Shown here piece after piece: positions 33,810 through 44,801 of a stretch of 64,000 bases of DNA. Numbering within the stretch: the stretch's first letter is position 1; each line of letters begins with the position of its first letter. The stretch is from Muricea muricata (taxonomy: Eukaryota; Cnidaria; Anthozoa; Malacalcyonacea; Plexauridae). Where the stretch lies: NCBI GenBank assembly GCA_963855995.1, contig OY979716.1, forward strand, positions 49,671,379-49,735,378. The letters run 5' to 3'. The notes beneath the pieces were generated by a model. That model did no database searches, was not told the DNA's origin, and was given only the letters and a program-made list of their open reading frames with translations. Both the position numbers and the translations under genes were made by a program.

Positions 33810-35024
33810 CTACATTTCATTTAGCTTAAGCATGTGACAAAATTTGTTGCAAACATGTTCTTCCTTGAACCTATCAATAGCATCTGTAGAAAGGTTGCCA
33901 CAGCAAAATAAGATTGTCTTGTCACTAGAATCAATAAGAGTTGAACTGGCAACTTCTGGGTCAAAAAGACTGTGATCTACTCCCTGAATGTCTAAGACAA
34001 TAAGTTGCTGTCCTGACCTTTCATAGGTATAGTGACAGAATGACTCACCCTTGAGAGTTAATTCACCTTTTCCAAAAATCTCCCCAGTGTTATTGACATA
34101 TTTTTGGAACTCGCCTTCCAGGTAGTCTTCTAATGTTACAAACTCACCATAAAGCTTCCCAAAGTAAACCTTTGTGTAACTTAAGACCTGCCCATATTCA
34201 ACTGGTGCCTCACTAGATAATGTCAAAGAAAAGTTTCTGACTAGTGCATTCATTTGCACTGCTTTTCGTGTGTGCTCTTCAATTGACTTAAACAGCTTTT
34301 CAATTTCATCGACTTTTTGTTCCTGGACTTTCTTTAATACATATTTTCCAGGACTCAAGCCTGACAAAGGGGTAGCAATGTAAGCATCTCTGACACCGCC
34401 ACTGGCAAATTTCTCTTTGGCAAGAGAAAGCGTAACTTCAAATGGTTGAGCCCACGCTTTTTCATTTATCTTGAATTCTTCAAGCTGCAATGTAACTATT
34501 TCCTCAGTAGGTTGAATTATTTTGCCAAGTTTAAGCATAGCACTAAGAGGTACAGAGGCAGCAACTTTGGTGGACTTTGAAGGGGCTGTTTTTGTAGGGG
34601 TTCCCTGAGATTTCCACCGTTGACTGGAACTGATATCTATCGGCTTTTCATCACGCAACTGGCTATCGTCACTGCCCTCAATGAAACGGATATGGATTAC
34701 CTTCCAGTTATTTATTTGGCTCGTCTCCGTCCAAGATGGTCCTCTCTCCCCAGCTAGTACATCACAGCTAGATCCATCTTCCACGTTGAAATAGCGCTTG
34801 CAAGCCTCTTTAATATTCTGGATTGTGGGTTCCCGACCGAGAGGAACGCTTGCTAATGGTCCAATCCTAGCATACTTTTGATATCTTCCTTCAACATGCG
34901 AGGACAATCGTTGTACTGTAATATATTCCATATCTGATTTGGATGTTGTATCTTCTTTTCGCCTCTTTTTCGACACCCTCTCTTTGAACTTTGCGAAATC
35001 CTCTTTGAAATTTCGTTTCGACAT
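33810..35024 (-). CDS. Alpha-kinase (MHCK/eEF2K type) of the transposon, copy 1
   Basis: Single exon of 404 residues from the ATG in AGAATGTCG at 35,024; the frame is open further up, but the basic start MSKRNFKEDF fits best. An N-terminal region (about 1-185) has CDVLAGERGPSWTE. The alpha-kinase domain (about 190-402) is complete: FASGGVRDAY glycine-rich strand, ATP Lys in YVLKK (231), LEDYLEGEFQKYVNN, the zinc His in SFCHYTYE (331), VLDIQGVDHSLFDP (the catalytic DIQG and DP Asp residues), the CGNLS loop and HVCNKFC zinc residues near the end. Alpha-kinases phosphorylate Ser/Thr within helices in cytosolic targets such as myosin heavy chain or eEF2. No channel, WD or calmodulin-binding domain is attached. 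It converges on the integrase and is identical in the three copies. Confidence 0.9.
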   Translation of the reverse strand: MSKRNFKEDFAKFKERVSKKRRKEDTTSKSDMEYITVQRLSSHVEGRYQKYARIGPLASVPLGREPTIQNIKEACKRYFNVEDGSSCDVLAGERGPSWTETSQINNWKVIHIRFIEGSDDSQLRDEKPIDISSSQRWKSQGTPTKTAPSKSTKVAASVPLSAMLKLGKIIQPTEEIVTLQLEEFKINEKAWAQPFEVTLSLAKEKFASGGVRDAYIATPLSGLSPGKYVLKKVQEQKVDEIEKLFKSIEEHTRKAVQMNALVRNFSLTLSSEAPVEYGQVLSYTKVYFGKLYGEFVTLEDYLEGEFQKYVNNTGEIFGKGELTLKGESFCHYTYERSGQQLIVLDIQGVDHSLFDPEVASSTLIDSSDKTILFCCGNLSTDAIDRFKEEHVCNKFCHMLKLNEM

Positions 35025-35178
35025 TCTTATTTTGTGGGATATGAAAGGAAAAGACCTTTCAGAAGTGTGTTTTAAAATATGATAATATTTGATAATATAG
35101 AAATACAAATACCGTATCTCGCGTGGGAATCGGTGCTCGACTCAATTTTGTCACAGGACATACTTCATATAGTACATC

Positions 35179-35473
35179 ATATATTTGGCACGCGCGACTG
35201 CGGGCTATGGCACTCATAGGCCATGGGTTAGTTCAGTTTTATTTTTTAAGGTAGCTGAACTGATTTGATATAAAACAAAACCGAAACAAAACTGAAACCA
35301 AACCGAAACAAAACTTAAAAGGTTTCTTACAAAACAAAACAAAATTCATTTACAATAAAGTAAAACCAAATAATTGTAATTTATAATTTTATACTATTAT
35401 AAACGTGATAAAAATGTAACAATTTATAGTAAAAAAGTGTGGTAATTGTTATGGCACTCATAGGCCACCATAG
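35179..35473 (-). repeat. Right terminal inverted repeat, copy 1
   Basis: 295 bp, inverted copy of the left arm, with the 16-mer ATGGCACTCATAGGCC at 35,207-35,222 and 35,451-35,466. It lies 155 bp upstream of the alpha-kinase ATG and lacks the 20-bp insertion found in the left arm. Confidence 0.9.
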
Positions 35474-36817
35474 ACAACTCAAGTAGGACCAGGTCTTTAA
35501 TATGGGCATTCACAAGGAAATGATTAAAATTTAGGTCTCTGAAATAGGATTTGCAGTCTTCTGACAGCACACGGGCACACAGGTTTGTATTGTTGAGACA
35601 TTTTGTCACAATTTGTTACATGCTAAACTTAAATTATATAAGACATTCTAAAGATTTATCATTTATTACCAATTAACAATTTTTTGTTTTTAAAATTGTG
35701 CTGAGCTGATTACTAGAATCAGACACTGATGAGCTTTATGACACCAGTTTGTATTAATCCAATGGTTAGCACTGATACCTTTGAATAGCTATCTCTTGTA
35801 ATAAATCATTAGGACAAGCAATCATGCCATGGTCTGAAACATATTTTTGCTGACATGAGGAAATGTTACGACAGGAATTTCTCTAGGGATTTGGCAAATT
35901 TCTTCATGCTCTAAACAGGACTAAATGCACATTGGGCTATTGCAATTTTAATCCCATCTCCCTTGTGGAGTAATCCTTTGTGTGTACACCCCCAAAGGCA
36001 AGTTGCACAATAAACTAATCCTCAGTATAATCTTCTCCCCCTAGGAAATTTCCTACAGGGCTTTTTTAAAAATGAGTGTACATGGACAAAATTCTATGAT
36101 GTAATCTCCACCCCCTTTTGAATTTTTAGTAATTGCAATGCAGGATACTTGGTAATCAATACCAGTGATAGCAGCAATATCAATTACTGACCTGGCAGTA
36201 GCGTAACCAGCCTGACGATTTAGTCCTGCTGTGCAAATATTTTTATATTCAATGATTATGAAAACAATCAATATCTAAAGAAATGAATAATGATAATACT
36301 TTGAAATTTGCATGGCAAGACTAAATTGTCAGGCTGGCTACACCACTGTGACCTGGTATTGTTCAACAGCACCCTTTTTCACTTTTAAAAGCTGGTGAAC
36401 CACCAAATATTCAAATGCTTCAGTTTCTGAATAATTCCTTGTCTGTTACTTATAAAAGATTGGGTTGGGTACAATGGTAGCCGCTACCAGCAAAATGAGA
36501 AATGATTTCATGTATTGAAGACATAATTTGTGGGTTTATTTGGTATTAAAAAGGGATTGGTATTGACAAATAGGAATTTCCCCATTCTTTCTACCCCCTA
36601 TGAAATGTTCCTATTCTTTCCAGCCTCTCAAAGGGTTTTGATTGTACCCCTTCCCCTGATAATTACATTTTTCATAACAACCCTTCCTAGAATGTCAACT
36701 GAAGTTTTCTGGGTGAGAGGCAGATTTAAACTGCAATAGGTCATTGCATATAATTGTGAAGTAAATGGTATAATAATTTTCAGTTAGACATTTTAACGTA
36801 TTTGTAACATTACTCAC
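35474..36817. other. Transposon flank; possible kinase exon and foldback
   Basis: On the minus strand 35,609-35,474 is open, with DCKSYFRDLNFNHF after a good CTGTCAG acceptor, then DLVLLELS. The transposon interrupts it, and the pre-insertion sequence would read a few codons on before a stop. It may be an exon of the interrupted kinase locus. An imperfect inverted repeat (36,199-36,238 and 36,304-36,345; AGCCTGAC, TTTAGTC, GCAAAT words) lies further on. No other gene seen. Confidence 0.4.
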
Positions 36818-37203
36818 ATGGTACTTGCACTACGCAGCATCTTTTCCTTGTCCCACAGACGCCAAAAATCAACAGCACGTTTTCTTTCTTTGTGTACTCG
36901 TACGACAAGCTTTTTTATCTTATCTTCTTGTTGGGTAAATGCTTCATGTATTTTTCGTTCTTTTTTACATTTTTTTTCTTTTCTTGACATTGTTTTGTAT
37001 TTCTCCCGTTCCTTCATATTCCTTTTGCGTCTTTTGCGTCGAATTTCCTCAATTGTGTTGGGCCGAGAAAGGCGACGTTGCTTCGCAGATGTCTGCTCTT
37101 TCTGAGTCACTGGTGGTACTGAGATTTCTCCCAGATCGTGACGTATCCCAACTGTAGCAAGTGCGCCACTCGCTGTGTGGAATGTCGAGTTAAAATGCGC
37201 CAT
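36818..37203 (-). CDS. Lys/Arg-rich coiled-coil first exon (unit 1)
   Basis: Opens with ATG GCG CAT at 37,203 and ends at a strong donor (AT/GTGAGT) at 36,818. The 128 codons start with a neutral head (FNSTFHTASGALATVGIRHD) and continue as a highly charged helix (IRRKRRKRNMKEREKYKT, KEKKCKKERK) likely to form a coiled coil or bind nucleic acid. It is the 5' exon of a minus-strand gene. The next exon was not found; the kinase exons downstream on the same strand are candidates but unproven. The family is not recognised. Confidence 0.55.
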
Positions 37204-37786
37204 TTCAACCGACTGTACGTAAGCTCATACCACCAGATAGTCAGAAAAGATGCTTTAAATCATGCTCGCTCCATCCCTCGCTGAACCAGAATGATGTCGA
37301 TTGTCAGAGTGTAAACAATAAGTTGAACCAAAATTCGCGCACCCGCGCTTTTCCGGATATTGCTTCACTGATTGCTATATTATCAACCCCCCTCCAATCA
37401 CCAAATAATTATTCAATAATTATTAATAATGTGCAAACAATCGTCTGTTTCATTGATCTTGATACATGGTAATTGAATGTAACATTTGACGCGAATATGG
37501 TGTATTTTGTTATGAATAACTTCACAAGAAATTTTAGTTTGGTCAATAATAACGTAGATTGTTGCTTCACCGAGAAATTGTTATGGCCATATGTGTTGGA
37601 CTGTTTCTTGCTTTTAGCATGTGAATCAGCATCCCTGTGGTGCTGTCTTGTTCGCGTCCAATGAGAGGCATTTTGCTCATTCCCGCCTAATTTTGTATAT
37701 CTGCATGACAGCTCAACCGTCCAATTTGTTCAAGGTTCACGTTTGAGTTAGTTTAGTTTCAAAAGACACAGTAAAATCAGATCGTC
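37204..37786. promoter_or_regulatory. Probable bidirectional promoter region
   Basis: 583 bp between the ATGs of two divergent genes (the basic exon on minus, the coiled-coil gene on plus). It is the richest in CpG-containing words in the unit (ATTCGCGCACCCGCGC near 37,335). No defined core element was identified; the call rests on geometry. Confidence 0.4.
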
Positions 37787-38828
37787 ATGGCCGTTTCTTT
37801 GTCAGACCAATATGTGCTTTTGTTGCAAAACGTGGTAAACGAAAATAGACTTTTACGAGAACAAATGAAAAATACTGTCGACCAGACAAAGTCGTCCTTA
37901 GAGGAAATCAAGAAGAAGGTTGACAACATTGAGAATCTGCCTCCTGGAAGGAACCGAGTCCGTCAAACAGGACCAGCCAGGTCTATTCGTGTTCCGAAGT
38001 TATGTAGGGTAAGTTTTCATTAATTTCTAAAATCTTATACTGTAACATTTTCGCAATACTGCAGCTGTGTTCATATTGAAATGTCGCATGAATGGCGGTG
38101 GAACTACAGACATGATTCAGAACCAACATGGGTACATGTCGTCATGGATCATGAGTCAGACTGATGTAATTTCAGTTGAAACTACCCCAGGAAACGGTTA
38201 ACGAGATCTTGCTATTAACATCAATTATTTTATCATAAAAAGAAGTGTCTTCTTATTTTAGGCTGATTATATGAACGAGGTGACTTGCCTAGTTAATTGT
38301 TTGAAGTGAACGACATCCAAAACGAGCGTAAGGCTAAGTCTGGAACTGATTTTAAAATATGTGTATCAGAGTATACTTATTTATTTTCCTTATTTCAGTC
38401 TTTAACCCACTTTGGTCTATAACATAGACACAAGATGCTATTTGCAATGTTTGGTATTTTTACAGAACGATGTTCGTCGTAAATTGAAAACGTTGAAAGC
38501 ACATGATAGTAATTTGTCATTCAAGTTTGAGGAAAGGTAATATTTAAGGATATACATAAGGATATTTCTACTCTCTGAACAGGAAGGAAAATAAGCTTTG
38601 TTTACAGGGTAGGGTATTTGAAATATAGCAAGACAATTCTGAAGTGTTGTATAGATCTACAGAAGCACACGTTTGTAGTTTGTGTGCATATATCTAATAT
38701 ATCGGTGCTCTATTTGTTTTAGTATCGACTCGCAGCATAACAACATGTTGTGCCGCAAAGTTTCTGAAGAACTGACTCATGAATATGGGGGAACGGAGAA
38801 ATGCCCATGCTCGTCCGTTCTAATCTAA
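37787..38828 (+). CDS. Small coiled-coil gene, three exons plus a possible fourth (unit 1)
   Basis: Exons 37,787-38,008, 38,466-38,536 and 38,723-38,828 join in phase to give 132 residues. The N-terminus is a leucine-rich coiled coil (LLLQNVVNENRLLREQM, then SSLEEIKKKVDNIENL); exon 2 gives NDVRRKLKTLKAHDSN and exon 3 SIDSQHNNMLCRKVSEEL, ending VLI and TAA. A donor (G/GTATTT) lies one base after that TAA, and a further exon at 39,966-40,075, in the matching phase, reads EAFKTYFRFSRASHARS and a basic tail before a GT donor. So the TAA could be a recent nonsense change in a longer gene, or exon 4 an alternative exon. I recognise no named family. Confidence 0.6.
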
Positions 38829-40621
38829 GGTATTTTAGAAAGATGCTAAAATTTATTTCCGCCTATGTCAAAATCCCCCATTGTGCGGGGATGTTAAGGG
38901 AGTTTTTTAACCTCGTGGCATGATGCAGAAAATAGCGCCAAACATTTAGCATCAGTTGAATAATTTCTACAAATATGAATATAATTGTAGCTGAAAGAAC
39001 ATAAGACACAGAACTGCGCGCATACATATATTTATTAGCTAATCTCTGTAAGTTGTTTTCTTTTGCTACCCACACAAATGAACTGCCAAAAATTCAACAC
39101 ATTGGATCCGGATACCCCATGGCGATGGCGATGACAGGCATGAACAAGAACTGTGCAAACATCCCATAGTGGGCTGCGCACATGGTTAAGAATTTAAAAT
39201 TTTGTAACGAAATTTTGTCTATTAAAATGAAATAACATTAAAAAACATTCATTAAAAATAACATTATAATATACATGTTATAAACCAAGCTTTTTCGTTG
39301 GTTGAAACGCGTGCTCAAAAACACGATTGAGCACGGCCAATGAGCGGGAGAATATTTTTCACTTTTTTTGTGTAAATTGTATATTACGGAAGCGTTTTTC
39401 ATGAGTTGGCGTGCTCAATCGAGTTATTGAGCACGCCAATTCATGAAAAAATCCTTAAATTTAACTTGGTAGAATTTATGTAGTTCCCTTCCTTGTGAGA
39501 TATATTGTGTGGCGGTGTTTGAGTGTCAATGAGATTGCTTATTTCATGACATATAAGAATGTAAAATAAGTAAAACTACACTTGCATGTGTGTATGTTGT
39601 GATTTAAATTCACGTCTGGTAATTTATGTGTAATATTTCAACTACTTTTGATTTTCGAAAAGTCGTTATGCTATGTATGCAGAATGATGTCGGGGTTGTG
39701 TTATTTTAGTATCAAATAAGATTGAATATATAGACAAGTAAGACAGTTACGAAAACTGTTACAAAAAAGTTATAGTTTGATTGTAACTGATCTGGACAAT
39801 GCAATGACCAATGTGTGCGCTATTTGAAATGCTGATCCCGCAATATTTTTGCCAATCCACAATTGAATATTTTAACTATTCTGGTTCTTAAAAGGATCAA
39901 TGCTAAGCCTTTATGCTTTATACTGTAGATCTTAACTTACAAAGCATTTTCTTGTTAATTTTTAGAAGCCTTCAAGACGTACTTTAGATTTTCAAGGGCT
40001 TCCCATGCCAGGAGTACGAAAGGCACGCAAGGGGAGCATGTAAAAAACTGCAGACGACGGAACAGAAAAGACGAGGTTTGTGTTTCATTATTTTTACTGA
40101 ATGAAAAACAACTAAATTGCTAATACTTTCATCGTGTTCGGTTTTAAGGCATGCACAACACAAATATCAGCATTTGCCTGTAATCAAGCATGCACTCAGA
40201 TTCAACTTCCTGTACATAGCGCTGGGTTTCCATAACATTAATTCTGATGTATGGCCGGGGAAGAATTAAGTATAAATATACATTTACATACTGTACATAA
40301 TCCAAAAACCATTTCACTGCTAGCGAGTGGCTATCGTTATATAGCTAGCGGCGTATTAATTTCAGCTTTTTTCCCGGCGACAAAAGCATTGCAGAAATAT
40401 GCACGTCAATAACAGGATGCATGACATGCCTTTATGTTCATATTCCATTCTCAGCTCATGATGCATGTTCAGCAATAAAAAATATCATTTATAGGCAACT
40501 GTATGTCATAACATACATGCAGACCGGCATTTTGTAGATATTATAAATTACACGTATAGGCATACCGTTAAGCTGAAACCCCGAGCTTTGTGCCATAATT
40601 ATTTTTTGCATGTCTATTGCT
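38829..40621. other. 3' part of unit 1: intron, extra exon and palindromes
   Basis: Apart from the possible exon at 39,966-40,075 I see no gene. A palindrome cluster lies at 39,293-39,450. Short open frames on both strands near 40,489-40,620 carry no motif. The unit ends at 40,621 and the next begins. Confidence 0.45.
39293..39450. repeat. Palindrome cluster with TTGAGCAC words
   Basis: A 25-bp hairpin (arms 39,395-39,419 and 39,426-39,450, one mismatch, 6-nt loop) centres on GGCGTGCTCAAT. A smaller GTGCTCAA/TTGAGCAC hairpin is at 39,311-39,334. Four copies of the same 8-mer thus occur within 160 bp. Repeated in units 2 and 3 (about 50,767-50,924 and 62,243-62,400). Confidence 0.85.
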
Positions 40622-42279
40622 ATATATATCACTGGCTGCAGATTTGGGATGCCTTCCCTACACAACTTCTGGTGCAATGTGTTTGTATTTTCTACTGTAT
40701 TTCTCTTTTTCATTCTCAGTCAGTTTATACTTTTTTGCCTCACCAGACTTTTTTGCTTTGCCAAAATCTATTATTATGGGCATGTATGAACCACATGCAC
40801 TTCTGATCACAATATTGTCACTTTTTATATCACCATGGATATACCCTTTACTGTGGATATGAGAAAGAGCTTCAGATATTTTTCCCAATATGCCTGCCCA
40901 TTGTAATACATTCAGTGTCAACCTACCCTTGAGAGCATTTGCTAACGTCACACATTGGCCATCAATTCCATAAAATTCAGTAACAAGGATGTAGGGCTTA
41001 TTTTGCACATTCATACCAAAAACAAATGGTAAACCTAAAACACAAAATCTTTTGGTAAAACAGATTTTAACCCACTGTACATGTACAGAATGTACAGTAC
41101 CCTGAGATACTCAACTTTACTATATGACCCTTTCAAACACCAGATTATTTTACTTAATGCCACATGATTTTGATTTTATTTCTCAGTGTTTAATTTCTTG
41201 ACCTAATGCTATATCTGGCCCTGTGTGTACTTAACTGATTGTTCATTGTTTAGCATGCTTCAAATCAAAAGGAAAAAATAGGATGGAGTGTAGTCACTGG
41301 CTCCATCAAGAAGCATTAAAATTTAGCATTTCAATAATGTACTGTACAGTACTTATACTGTTACATAGGTGGATCTTGAGCATTATTTGAGAGGGTGCAT
41401 ATTCATATATTCAGGTTCTGCCCGACCAATTTCTTTTGAAATCAACCTTATTTCAAAAGAAATTAATCGGTCAGAACCTGAATAATATGAATATGCACCC
41501 CCCCCCCCCAATTAACGCTCTAGATCCATCACTGTACTGTTATTAACTTTACTTTACAGTACTTATGTTTATAAGTATTAATTTCTCTTGCTAAGCAAAG
41601 TTGCCTGGCCTAACAGTCCCAATAGTCCATCAAAAGTGGGGGGCTGGGGGGAGGGGGGGGGCTTGAGCTTGAGCCCCCCTCCCAATAATTTCAATCTTTC
41701 TAAGGCAGAGCAAAACACCCAGACTAGAAAAGTGTGAACCTAATTCAGATTTATAATAATTCTGGTTTCTACTGTTGCCAGCCCCCCAATATCAATATGC
41801 TTCCGATGGCCTTGAACTATTGTTTGCACGAACAAGCTAGAAACTAGTGCAACAAATTACACAAGGCAGCACCAGGGCATTAGCATGTATAAAAAGAAAG
41901 ATGATTGGTTGTTAATATGAACATAGTATACATTTTCTTTTTGGAATTGAGACTGAGACAATGTTAAGTATTCACCTGGATGATCAAATGTATTTATCAT
42001 CATTGCTTCTTTCTCCACATCTGATGCTAAGGAATTCTCTTTATAGTACTTCACAGCAACAACATGGCCTCTATACACTTTTTTCATACATGTTCCAAAT
42101 TTACCTTCACCAATCAAATCATCAATGTCTTCATTAATATCTTCAATATTTTCCTTTTCAATCTGATGTACGTTTCTAAAATTATTCAAACAAAGCATTT
42201 TTACCTCTGATTCACCTGGTGGCCACTTAGCTAACCACTTGACTGGTATGATGTAAACACTATTACTATATAAAATGAT
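40622..42279 (-). pseudogene. Truncated kinase, unit 2
   Basis: Exons 42,279-41,976 and 41,034-40,622 as in unit 1, with the same TAG after IAPEVV (40,658-40,660). Past that stop the frame reaches SAASDIYS and then crosses the repeat junction into unrelated sequence, so the conserved FGQVI and RPS motifs are gone. It cannot encode a full kinase. Confidence 0.8.
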
Positions 42280-42724
42280 CTAAACAACATCTCTGAAGAC
42301 ATTTTTCATGCTTATGACCAAGCAGCTGGAACATACATTTTATTGAATTTTTAAGTGCCAAAGGGACAACTATGGTGGCCTATGAGTGCCATAACAATTA
42401 CCACACCTTTTTACTATAAATTGTTACATTTTTATCACGTTCATAATAGTATAAAATTATAAATTACAATTATTTGGTTTTACTTTATTGTAAACGAATT
42501 TTGTTTTGTTTTGTAAGAAACCTTTTAAGTTTTGTTTTGGTTTGGTTTCAGTTTTGTTTCGGTTTTGTTTTATATCAAATCAGTTCAGTTACATTAAAAA
42601 ATAAAACTGAACTAACCCATGGCCTATGAGTGCCATAGCACAGATTAGATAGCCATAGCCCGCAGTCCCACGTGCCAAATATATCATACATAAAGTATAT
42701 CCACACAGGAGCACTTTTATAAAT

Positions 42725-44801
42725 ATGGCGGAACGCATTAGAAACAACGATTGGGAAAATGATGAAGAGATGAGACAAGACCTTGAAAAATATGTACGGC
42801 AGAATTTAAGACGTGAAGAGATTTTAGATTTCATGATTGTGCATTATCCCATGTATGCATGGAGCATTCGCAGTTTAAGTCGTAGGCTTCAGCACTTTGG
42901 CATCAAATACACGGACTATGAAATTGACTTGGAAGACGTAAAGAGAGCTGTGAAAAAAGAGTTAGACGGTCCAGGTGTTCTTTTGGGTTATCGAGCAATG
43001 CAGCAGAAAGTTAGAGAGGTGCATGGGCTCAATGCCTCGCGCGATTTAGTTTATGCTGTGATGGGGGAAGCAGATCCAGAAGGACTGAAATCTAGAGGTG
43101 GAATTGGAAAGGCGAAACGGCCACGAAGAACGAACGTATTTGTGAGCGGAGTAAGTTCTAACGTTATTGTTCAAACACAAGGAATTTGGGCTGTCAACTA
43201 TGTTGTTTATACATGACCTTTGACAACTGGAAGCATATTCTGACGATTCTGTTCTTTGCATTGTACAAGTCATTGCTTTACAGGCAATTGATAATAATTG
43301 AAATTTCCCTAGGGTTGGGATTTAGAGTTTTCTTGTCCCCAGGGTAGCAATACTGTATAAAATGGGGGGGGGGTCTCTGTTATAAAAGCCACCTGGGGAA
43401 TGCAGATGTTACTTAATAAAGAGCCTTATTGAATCATTTGAATGCTTATTGAGAATGTTGCTCCAAGATCAGTTTGTCTTATTTTTCTTGGTCATTTTTA
43501 CTATACCATGAAGGCTAGCTTATTATTTTTTTATGATTTTGTTAATCAACAGGGATCCAACAGTACTATGTCCTTGGATGGGCAGGACAAGCTTTGTGGC
43601 TATCAAAAGTCTATGTTTCCTTTGTGCATTTACGGTGGCCTTGATACTTATAGTGGTAGGATGAATTTTCTCAGAGTATGGACAACGAACAATAACCCTT
43701 TGGTAATAGGAAGGTTCTACTTGGAGTACCTATTTAAGTCTAGGGGTAGGATGTTGTATTGTTTTACATTATTTATAATTTTGCTATTTCTCTGGTGGCT
43801 CACTACAGTAGCTTGAAGTGAGAATATCATACTTTCTTCATACATGCATGTATAATATATGAAATGCTGTATTGTGTATTTTTCTCAGTTCTACCACAAA
43901 CATTGAGGGTCGACAGAGGGACAGAAACTGATGTCATGACCACAATTCATTGTTTCCTCAGAGAAAAAAATGGTGATTTGGATGATCCATTAGATGCAAT
44001 ATTATATGGGCCATCCACCCAAAACAAGATTGAGAGATGGTGGAGGGAGCTTCTGGAAAGAATGGAGCGTTTTTTTAAAGAGCAACTTACATTCTTAGTT
44101 GAAAGTGGAGATTATGATTCCAGTGATCAAAATGACCGGTATGATAACTGCATAAGTTACATTTTACATGCAGCTGTGTTTAGTGATAACACATGCCCCT
44201 CCCAGTAAAATATGAAAATACGTCACCACACCTAAAAAATCATGCAGCTAAGGAGAAACACAAAATATAAAACAACGGTAACTCCAAAAATAAACATTTT
44301 TATTTTCTAGCTTTCGACTAAGTTTTAGTCATCGTCAGGAGATTATTCCTGATATCCTCCTGATTCCTGATTTATAAAAATACTCAGTGGTTCTTGAAAT
44401 TTTTGAGAAACACAACCTGTTTAACTTTTTGTAGTGACCTACTTGCCTATGTATATATCCCAATTGTCCAAAGGGAGCTAGATGTTTTTCGTGAGTGTGT
44501 TTGGAACAATCACAGGACACGTAAACAAAAAGGAAAAGAGCTGCCAACAGGAGTTCCAGAGCACATATTCCAGTTTCCAGAGAAGTATGGTGGTGACCAA
44601 TGTGGTATTGATATAACAGAAGAACAACTGCTCGAGGTTGCTGAGCTGTCAGATGTTTTGCAACATAACGATGATTACTTAAGACCAGCTGTTCGTAAAG
44701 AATGTGAAAAGTACTTACCTAAAATAGAAGAAATCAAGCCAAATGATGCTAAGGATGCTTACCTATACTTGAAGGCAAATGTTGATGAGAATGTTTTTTA
44801 A
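42725..44801 (+). CDS. DDE integrase, copy 2
   Basis: Exons 42,725-43,150, 43,553-43,745, 43,889-44,138 and 44,435-44,801. The predicted protein is the same as copy 1, with the D-D-E triad intact. The only change seen near it is a G to C in intron 1. Confidence 0.87.

Larger units (their letters stand above)
30891..35477. mobile_element. 4.58-kb TIR transposon encoding integrase and alpha-kinase, copy 1
   Basis: The element spans 30,895-35,473 (4,579 bp), starts CTATGGTGGCCTATGAG and ends with the inverse. It is flanked by ACAA at 30,891-30,894 and 35,474-35,477, a 4-bp target-site duplication. The terminal inverted repeats (315 and 295 bp) differ at a handful of bases and by one 20-bp insertion in the left arm. 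Inside are two convergent genes: a DDE integrase (31,250-33,327, +) and an alpha-kinase (33,810-35,024, -), with 480 bp between their stops. Each gene starts just inside a TIR, so the TIRs probably act as promoters. The 4-bp duplication fits a retroviral-type integrase. The integrase would move the element; the role of the kinase is unknown. Confidence 0.9.
29146..40621. repeat. Tandem array unit 1 (11,476 bp)
   Basis: First complete copy of a head-to-tail repeat. The left border is where the sequence starts to match the later units (ATATATATCACTGGCTGCAG); to its left the kinase C-lobe continues instead. Later units begin at 40,622, 52,096 and 63,573. Contents in order: kinase 3' part, transposon, intergenic DNA, basic first exon (-), divergent coiled-coil gene (+), palindrome cluster. 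Confidence 0.95.

Noticed and set aside
30895-35473. LTR retrotransposon or Maverick/Polinton identity for the kinase element
   Set aside because: The repeats are inverted, not direct, and there is no RT, protease, polymerase B or capsid gene; the duplication is 4 bp, not 6.
36818-37157. Phe/Ser-rich open frames on the plus strand opposite the basic exon
   Set aside because: They are the complement of a Lys/Arg-rich coding exon that has a proper ATG and a GTGAGT donor.
29182-38828. Stop-codon reassignment (TAG/TAA as Gln) to explain in-frame stops
   Set aside because: Many genes here end properly at TAA or TAG (both transposon genes, the CACTA transposase), and other breaks involve TGA or frameshifts, so decay or error is simpler.
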